This document shows positions 14,253-19,000 of a stretch of DNA of 19,000 bases, in pieces. The stretch's first letter is position 1. Every line of letters starts with the position of its first letter. The stretch lies in contig JBGUVL010000068.1 of the NCBI GenBank assembly GCA_045134375.1, positions 1 to 19,000 on the forward strand, written 5' to 3'. The stretch is from JBGUVL01 sp045134375 (lineage in GTDB: Bacteria; Bacillota_I; Bacilli_A; Erysipelotrichales; Erysipelotrichaceae). Below the pieces are notes generated by a model that saw only the letters and a list, made by a program, of their open reading frames with translations, was not told the DNA's origin and did no database searches. The position numbers and the translations under genes were made by a program.

Positions 14253-15167
14253 ATGGAAATTAAAAATGTAGCGGTATTAGGAAGAGGGGCGGTTGGCACA
14301 TTATTTGGCGATATCATACATCGTCATTTAGGAAAAGAACATTTCTGCTTCATTGGAGAGGAAGAAAGGGTTGCTCGTTATAAAAAGGAAAGTTTTTATT
14401 TAAATCATCAAGTAACGGATTTTCGCTATGCAGCAAATGTGGAAGAATTTCATCCTGTGGACTTGCTTATCATAAGTGTAAAGTATCCGGTATTATTGAA
14501 ATCTTTAGAAGCAGCTCGTTCCTTTGTGAAAGAAGATACGATTATTTTAACTCTTTTGAATGGTATTACTAGCGAATCTTTAGTAGAAAAAGCATTACAA
14601 AAGGGAATTGTGATTCATTCCATTGCACAATTGATGGATGCGGTTAAAGATGAGCATGGAGTAATCTATTCCAACACGGGAGAAATTGTTTTAGGTACAC
14701 CGAATCCAACAAGAACAGATGCATTACATGATGTTGTTACTTTTTTTGACAAAGTGAAATTACCGTATCGCATATCAAATGATATTTTACATGATCAATG
14801 GAGTAAACTAATGTTAAATTGTGGAATAAATCAAGTCTGTGCTGTTTTTGATGTTGGCTATGGAGGATGTCAAAAAGAAGGAAAATTACGAGAACTTTTT
14901 ATTGCTACGATGAAAGAAGTGCAGAACATTGCGATAAAAGAGGGAATTGTATTAACGAATTTAGAAATTGAAAACTGGGTCAAAGCAGTGGATCGTTTAA
15001 GCCCAGAGGCAATGCCATCGATGCGACAAGATATGTTAGCGCATCGTTATAGTGAAGTCGATTTGTTCTCGAAAACAATGATTGATCTAGCCAAAATTCA
15101 TCACATGGATGTGCCAATCAATACCATGTTATATGAAAAAATAAAAGCCAAAGAAAATAAGTTTTAG
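14253..15167 (+). CDS. Ketopantoate reductase (PanE/ApbA) family protein
   Basis: This 304-residue protein starts with a Rossmann motif VLGRGAVG (8-15). LLIISVKYP follows at 71-79 and LLNG at 101-104. QWSKLMLNCGINQ (182-194) holds the catalytic Lys185 and a conserved Asn. A C-terminal helical domain follows, with MRQDM and SEVD. These match 2-dehydropantoate 2-reductases, which make pantoate for CoA synthesis with NADPH. Several family members act on other 2-keto acids, and no other pantothenate gene is nearby, so I give no gene symbol. The start has GGGGG six bases upstream. The Nudix gene follows after 8 bases, so the two form an operon. I saw no convincing promoter between the SDR terminator and this start. 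Confidence 0.85.
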   Translation: MEIKNVAVLGRGAVGTLFGDIIHRHLGKEHFCFIGEEERVARYKKESFYLNHQVTDFRYAANVEEFHPVDLLIISVKYPVLLKSLEAARSFVKEDTIILTLLNGITSESLVEKALQKGIVIHSIAQLMDAVKDEHGVIYSNTGEIVLGTPNPTRTDALHDVVTFFDKVKLPYRISNDILHDQWSKLMLNCGINQVCAVFDVGYGGCQKEGKLRELFIATMKEVQNIAIKEGIVLTNLEIENWVKAVDRLSPEAMPSMRQDMLAHRYSEVDLFSKTMIDLAKIHHMDVPINTMLYEKIKAKENKF

Positions 15168-15175
15168 GAGGATTT

Positions 15176-15706
15176 ATGAATAAACAAAACAAGGTAAGCA
15201 GTGAATTGATATATCAAGGACCAGTTTTTACAATGACCCATGATATCATGGAAATGAAAGATGGAAGGCAATTTCCTCGAGACGTCATTCATCATCATGG
15301 GGGAGTCGCTGTTTTAGTAATAAAAGAGGGAAAAATCTTATTTGTACGACAATATCGCTATGCATTACAACAAGAAACACTTGAGATTCCAGCAGGAAAA
15401 TTAGAACAAGGGGAAGATCCTTATACCTGTGGTATGCGTGAATTGGAAGAAGAAAGTGGATATGGATGTCAGAATATGAAACTTATTTGTGAAATGTATT
15501 CTACTCCAGGATTTTGTAATGAGAAGATATTCATTTACGAAGCTTTCGATTTATTCGCTTTATCTCATCCCAAGGCTATGGATGAAGATGAGGAGATTGA
15601 AACATTATGGATTCCTATAGAAGAAGCGTATGCTATGATTGCGGAAAAGAAAATTGTGGATGCTAAAACCGTGTTAGCAGTACAACATGCCTTTATCCAT
15701 CGATAA
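15176..15706 (+). CDS. Nudix hydrolase, ADP-ribose pyrophosphatase type
   Basis: This 176-residue protein carries a perfect Nudix box from Gly74 to Tyr96: G, five residues, Glu80, seven residues, then REL at 88-90 with EE and G. It is preceded by VRQYRYALQQETLEIPAGK and followed by MYSTPGFCNEKIFIYEA. Both flanks are typical of the NudF/YqkG ADP-ribose pyrophosphatase group, which splits ADP-ribose into AMP and ribose-5-phosphate with Mg2+. The start has AGGAGG four bases upstream, overlapping the stop of the preceding reductase gene, so the pair is co-translated. I see no clear terminator after it. Confidence 0.9.
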   Translation: MNKQNKVSSELIYQGPVFTMTHDIMEMKDGRQFPRDVIHHHGGVAVLVIKEGKILFVRQYRYALQQETLEIPAGKLEQGEDPYTCGMRELEEESGYGCQNMKLICEMYSTPGFCNEKIFIYEAFDLFALSHPKAMDEDEEIETLWIPIEEAYAMIAEKKIVDAKTVLAVQHAFIHR

Positions 15707-15799
15707 AAGTGGTAAATAATTAAAACTATAGCGGAACCATGCTTTGCTGTTTTGCCGTTTATTATTTCATAGAAAGAGAGCGTGTAACGAATGATTTGT

Positions 15800-16435
15800 C
15801 TTTTGTTTTTTCGCTTTCCAGTTTTTAATATTTGTTTTGTTGTTACTCCAGCAAAGAAAGAGAAGGATTTACCTGAGATTTCAAATGCTTCTGGCGTCAT
15901 TGTAGCTTTCATTACCGCTTTACCAGCTGGACCACTTGCTAAGTTGTTTCATTGGCTTGGTGTTATTGTAATACCTAATGTAATAACTTTAACGTCGACA
16001 TTCGTTTTGTCACATTCACAAGTAATGGCCTTCGTTAATTTAAGAATATAAGATTTTCTAGTTTCCTAATAAGCATTCCATGGTGAACTACTGATTCCAG
16101 ATATATTAATGATAGCTTTGCAATCTTGTTTTACGAAAATTATTAAATAGTGGTAGAAGCGTATCAAGAATGGAATTACATTGATATTGATCATCTGTTC
16201 GTGTTTTTCCTATGGAGTATTTTGTCGTTTTCCAAAAGTATGAAAACATGCAACATAGCTCATGAATTCCATTTCAACATTCTTGGTTATTTCAAAGATT
16301 TTATCGGTATAATTATGTTTTTAGAAATCAACATGAATGACAAAGTAGTAACACCATATTTTTCGCTAATTTCTTTTCCTAATTTACATCATTATAACTT
16401 CATATATTATTAATACGCATTCATTATATCGTGTG
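15800..16435 (-). pseudogene. Decayed short-chain dehydrogenase (17-beta-HSD-like SDR) pseudogene
   Basis: This stretch has no intact gene. Joining minus-strand frames gives an SDR protein in the right order. KLGKEISEKYGVTT comes first, then FVIHVDF and KHNYTDKIFEITKNVEMEF, CFHTFGKRQNTP and EKHEQMIN. KAIINISGISSSPWNAY (the catalytic Ser block and the region of the Tyr) follows, then LTKAITCECDKTNVDVKVITLG and ASGPAGKAVMKATMTPEA to KSFSFFAG. Several stops and frameshifts break it, and the N-terminal glycine motif is no longer readable. It is not a copy of the intact SDR at 13369-14178. It lies directly downstream of the cca-yfcE pair on the same strand. Confidence 0.75.
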
Positions 16436-16466
16436 GAAAAAGCAATCAATAACAAAATAGTAACCA

Positions 16467-17027
16467 CTACATCATTTCTATATTATGGATGGTATAGTGA
16501 GAAAGCAATTGATGATGTTCATCGTATCTTTGGTATCTGTGATTTTCTAAGATACCATAAGAATGTTCACTATCTTGTTTTGGTAAGGTGATACTTCCGG
16601 GATTAATGATATGGATCCCATCTTTTTTCTCAGCTATTGGAACATGAACATGTCCAAAAAAGAAGACATCGCCTTTTTGTAACCTAGGTAAATGGTCGGG
16701 ATGAAAAAGATGCCCATGGGTCGCAAAAATAGTGTAATCTTCCATAACGATCGTTGTGTAATCGGCCATGATGGGAAATTCTAAAACCATCTGATCAACT
16801 TCCGCATCACAGTTACCTCGTACCGCAATAATATGTTCTTTCATACTATTAAGAATGGCAATGACTTGCTTTGGATCATAATTGTAAGGCAAAGGGTTTC
16901 TTGGTCCATGATATAACAAATCACCTAGGAGCAACAGTTTATCACAGTTATGTTTTTTCATAGCCTCTTTGATTATTTGTGCATAGTGGGCACTCCCGTG
17001 GATATCACTGGCGATTAAAATTTTCAT
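16467..17027 (-). CDS. yfcE: YfcE-type metallophosphoesterase (phosphodiesterase)
   Basis: This 186-residue protein is close in length to E. coli YfcE (184). All metallophosphoesterase ligands are visible: ASDIHG (Asp8, His10), LLGDLLYHGPRN (Asp36), RGNCD (Asn72), THGH (His104) and GHVH (His126, His128). E. coli YfcE is a Mn2+-dependent phosphodiesterase active on artificial substrates; its natural substrate is unknown, and the same holds here. The start at 17027 lies inside the end of cca (23-base overlap) and has GAAAGGAA about ten bases upstream, so it is co-transcribed and probably translationally coupled with cca. Confidence 0.9.
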   Translation of the reverse strand: MKILIASDIHGSAHYAQIIKEAMKKHNCDKLLLLGDLLYHGPRNPLPYNYDPKQVIAILNSMKEHIIAVRGNCDAEVDQMVLEFPIMADYTTIVMEDYTIFATHGHLFHPDHLPRLQKGDVFFFGHVHVPIAEKKDGIHIINPGSITLPKQDSEHSYGILENHRYQRYDEHHQLLSHYTIHNIEMM

Positions 17028-18396
17028 TGCTTCGTTTCCTTTCTAAATAGCGTTGTGCTTCTTTACATAATTGTTCTTTGTTGTTTTTCTCTTGTTGGTT
17101 TAAAATAAATCGTAATAAATATTCGAAACCTTCCTTGATTTCTTTTCCTTGATAACCTAGGGAGAGCATGTCGTTACCATTTATAGCGAGGTCTTTGATC
17201 GTGAAGCATTCTTTGTCTTTTTGCATTTGTTTCAACATGATGGTAACCGCATAAATCATACGATTTTTTTCCATGCATTTCTTTTGGTTTTTTCCCATAT
17301 TGTCCGCAAGCTGAATTTTTAGTATTTGAAAAGCAATCGTGAAGTCACCGTTTAAATAGTACATCAATTTATGCACCGATTTGCGATTATCATACATATA
17401 ATAATCATGATAGTAAATCATTTTCGTTACCTGTTGGATGGTAGAATGATCAAATTTTAAACGCTTCATTATGATTTTAGCTGTTTCTGCACCCGCTTCT
17501 GCATGTCCTAAAAAATGAGCATTTCCTCTTTCATCGTATGTCTTATGAGAAGGCTTTTCAATATCATGAAACAGGAGTGCCAATTTCATTGGTAATGAAT
17601 ATCCCTTGGAAGCATTCATAACGGCATTCATATGATAGAACACATTATGAATATGCCATGGGGTTTCCTGTTCGCATTCATATGTTGGAATGAATTCAGG
17701 GAAAATCACATCCAATACGCGGGAAGCACGAAGAATTACAAGTAAATCATCATGATCGCTCATCAAGATCTTGCATAATTCATCGCGGATTCGTTCCAAA
17801 GAAATATAACGTAATAAATGCGCTTTCTCTTGAATTGCTTGCCAAGTGCCATCTTCAATAACAAAGTTAAGCTGAAAGGAAAAACGAAGAGCACGTAAAA
17901 TCCGTAACGCATCTTCTTCAAAGCGAAGCTGTGGATCATTGACACAACGAACCAACCCTTTTTTTAAATCAGAGCAGCCGCCATGATAATCATAAATTCC
18001 ATTTTCATCCATGGCGATTGCATTAATTGTAAAATCACGTCGTTTGGCATCTTCTTGTAAAGAATGAGTAAAGGTAACGCTTTTAGGAAAACGATGTTTT
18101 TCATATTCCTTTTCTTCACGGAAAGTTGTAATTTCAATGGCGTGTTGTGCCATAATAAAAGTAATCGTTCCATGTTTTTTGCCGGTTGGAACGGCATTAA
18201 AATGATGCTTTTTTGCTAAAGAAAGCATTTGTTCCGGCGTTGCATTTGTTGTCATATCGTAATCATGGCACTCTTGCTCCATTAGCCAATCTCGGACACA
18301 ACCTCCAACTAGATATAATTGATGACCTTCCTCACGAAAAATATTCATTAATGTTTGAAGGAAGGGAGGGATAAGTTGATTTATATTATTTTTCAT
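17005..18396 (-). CDS. cca: CCA tRNA nucleotidyltransferase with HD domain
   Basis: This 463-residue class II nucleotidyltransferase has LVGGCVRD (29-36), HDYDMTT with catalytic Asp45 and Asp47, RRDFTINAIA (119-128) and the EDALRILRALRF helix (161-172). An HD domain follows with LLFHDIEKP (His277-Asp278) and GHAEAGAE. It adds or repairs the 3' CCA of tRNAs. HD-bearing versions are common in Bacillota and E. coli, where the HD domain has phosphohydrolase activity. A strict CCA enzyme cannot be told from a poly(A) polymerase relative by eye. No Shine-Dalgarno precedes the ATG at 18396. Instead an extended -10 box ends 6 bases upstream, so the mRNA may be leaderless. yfcE overlaps its 3' end. 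Confidence 0.9.
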   Translation of the reverse strand: MKNNINQLIPPFLQTLMNIFREEGHQLYLVGGCVRDWLMEQECHDYDMTTNATPEQMLSLAKKHHFNAVPTGKKHGTITFIMAQHAIEITTFREEKEYEKHRFPKSVTFTHSLQEDAKRRDFTINAIAMDENGIYDYHGGCSDLKKGLVRCVNDPQLRFEEDALRILRALRFSFQLNFVIEDGTWQAIQEKAHLLRYISLERIRDELCKILMSDHDDLLVILRASRVLDVIFPEFIPTYECEQETPWHIHNVFYHMNAVMNASKGYSLPMKLALLFHDIEKPSHKTYDERGNAHFLGHAEAGAETAKIIMKRLKFDHSTIQQVTKMIYYHDYYMYDNRKSVHKLMYYLNGDFTIAFQILKIQLADNMGKNQKKCMEKNRMIYAVTIMLKQMQKDKECFTIKDLAINGNDMLSLGYQGKEIKEGFEYLLRFILNQQEKNNKEQLCKEAQRYLERKRSNENFNRQ

Positions 18397-18402
18397 GCCC
18401 TA

Positions 18403-18411
18403 ATTATAACA
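18403..18411 (-). promoter_or_regulatory. Extended -10 promoter of cca
   Basis: On the minus strand, TGTTATAAT (18411-18403) is a perfect extended -10 (TGnTATAAT). No good -35 lies at 16-18 bases. Only six bases (TAGGGC) separate it from the cca ATG. Confidence 0.6.
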
Positions 18412-18455
18412 TGGACAAATAAAGTTGAGAAGATAACGAAAAAATATCAAAAAAA

Positions 18456-18482
18456 TTAGCACTCAAATATTGACAGTGCTAA
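18456..18482 (+). promoter_or_regulatory. CIRCE-type HrcA operator 1 of clpB
   Basis: TTAGCACTC (18456-18464), nine bases, then CAGTGCTAA (18474-18482). The outer 8 bases of each arm are perfectly complementary. Its right arm contains the clpB -35 box, as at hrcA. Confidence 0.93.
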
Positions 18483-18497
18483 CAAGTGGTGTATAAT
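18470..18497 (+). promoter_or_regulatory. Promoter of clpB
   Basis: TTGACA (18470-18475), a 16-base spacer and TATAAT (18492-18497): consensus hexamers, flanked by two CIRCE sites. Confidence 0.9.
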
Positions 18498-18501
18498 AAT
18501 G

Positions 18502-18528
18502 TTAGCACTTAAATATAAACAGTGCTAA
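18502..18528 (+). promoter_or_regulatory. CIRCE-type HrcA operator 2 of clpB
   Basis: TTAGCACT (18502-18509) and AGTGCTAA (18521-18528) form a perfect 8-base inverted repeat with an 11-base spacer. It lies between the -10 box and the AAAGGAG Shine-Dalgarno (18531-18537). Confidence 0.92.
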
Positions 18529-18545
18529 AGAAAGGAGCTGATTGT

Positions 18546-19000
18546 ATGAACTTTGAACAGATGAGTGAACCACTACAACAAACGATTATAAGAGCAATGG
18601 AATTGTGCCAAAACAATGGTTTTCCTTCCATCGATACAATTCAACTGTTAAAAGTCATGTTTGAAGATGATCTTTTGGATGGATTGTACCAACGATTAAA
18701 GATCGACAAAAAAGAAGCATTGTATTTGATTGATGAGGAATTATCAAAATGTGCACATACTTCGTCAGTAAGTCAGCCAAATTTTAGTAATGAAGTAGTG
18801 AAAAGCTTTGAGAATGCAAAACAATGGAGCGATGCGCACGAGGAAACCTATCTCGGGTGTGCATCCTTATGGATTGCATTAATGTTTAATAAATCTTATA
18901 TTTCTAAGCTATTAGTAAACCGTTTTAAATTGAAAGAAAAAGAATGCAAAGAAGAAGAACTAAAGAGGAGAGGAGGTAAGTCTATGAATACACCAAACGC
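18546..19000 (+). CDS. clpB: ATP-dependent disaggregase ClpB, N-terminal part (runs off window)
   Basis: An open frame starts at the ATG 18546, eight bases after AAAGGAG, and stays open to the window edge (151 codons). It reads as a diverged Clp N-terminal domain of two repeats: NFEQMSEPLQQTIIRAMELC with a helix ending LLDGLYQRLKI, then FSNEVVKSFENAKQW to SKLLVNRFKL. The segment LKRRGGKSMNTPNA then matches the 'iRgG..v.s.naE' linker before the first AAA module of ClpB. ClpB works with DnaK/DnaJ/GrpE to dissolve protein aggregates. Two CIRCE operators in front tie it to HrcA. ClpC or ClpE is a less likely alternative, because the ATPase modules are not in view. Confidence 0.8.
   Translation, partial: MNFEQMSEPLQQTIIRAMELCQNNGFPSIDTIQLLKVMFEDDLLDGLYQRLKIDKKEALYLIDEELSKCAHTSSVSQPNFSNEVVKSFENAKQWSDAHEETYLGCASLWIALMFNKSYISKLLVNRFKLKEKECKEEELKRRGGKSMNTPN

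Noticed and set aside
15707..15785. Possible terminator after the Nudix gene
   Set aside because: Only short, mismatched complementarity and no clear T-run after a stable stem.
15791..16413. Two plus-strand open frames of 86 and 87 codons (15791-16051 and 16150-16413)
   Set aside because: No ribosome binding site of note and odd composition. They lie antisense to ordered SDR protein blocks on the minus strand, so they are shadows of the pseudogene.
1..19000. CRISPR arrays, tRNA or rRNA genes, toxin-antitoxin or phage-defence modules
   Set aside because: I saw no direct-repeat arrays, no tRNA cloverleaf with CCA end and no recognisable defence proteins on either strand.

Overview
This is low-GC, gene-dense bacterial DNA. 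AAGGAGG-type ribosome binding sites, TTGACA/TATAAT promoters, an hrcA-grpE-dnaK-dnaJ operon under CIRCE operators, and the gene complement point to Bacillota. My best guess is a gut Erysipelotrichia-like lineage. That placement is inferred from protein flavour and not proven by any marker here. I see no tRNA, rRNA, CRISPR array or defence island.

Layout. 1-67 is the tail of a YggS/YlmE PLP-homeostasis protein, closed by a long hairpin terminator. 321-2078 encodes a DUF885 lipoprotein with an HExxxGH metal motif. It converges on a GatZ/KbaZ-like tagatose-bisphosphate aldolase subunit (2161-3480, minus), with a shared terminator between them. A CDF cation exporter (3692-4888, plus) diverges from gatZ and overlaps tail-to-tail with a YlbJ-like membrane protein (4870-5751, minus). 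Upstream of the latter, on the same strand, is a PgeF/YfiH laccase-domain protein (5819-6580) with its own terminator.

The core of the window is the class I heat-shock operon hrcA-grpE-dnaK-[polysaccharide deacetylase lipoprotein]-dnaJ (6731-12567). It starts at a promoter whose -35 box lies inside a CIRCE-like operator. A second, degenerate CIRCE sits just downstream of the -10. The same two-operator arrangement, better preserved, stands before clpB at the right edge (18456-18528), so HrcA probably controls DnaK/DnaJ/GrpE and ClpB together. The unusual feature is a cell-envelope deacetylase lipoprotein wedged between dnaK and dnaJ. It overlaps dnaK by 23 bases and ends 2 bases before dnaJ.

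After dnaJ comes a decayed IS3-type transposase (about 12.65-13.2 kb). Next are a short-chain dehydrogenase with a palindromic operator-like site, a strong terminator, a ketopantoate reductase-like gene and an ADP-ribose-pyrophosphatase-type Nudix gene. 15.8-16.4 kb holds a badly decayed second short-chain dehydrogenase on the minus strand, recognisable only by joining frames. The minus-strand pair cca-yfcE (16467-18396) closes the interior. The cca promoter sits so close to its start codon that the mRNA may be leaderless.

I found no wholly new multi-gene system. The items most worth a second look are the envelope deacetylase embedded in the chaperone operon, the paired CIRCE architecture, the possibly leaderless cca, and the two gene relics.
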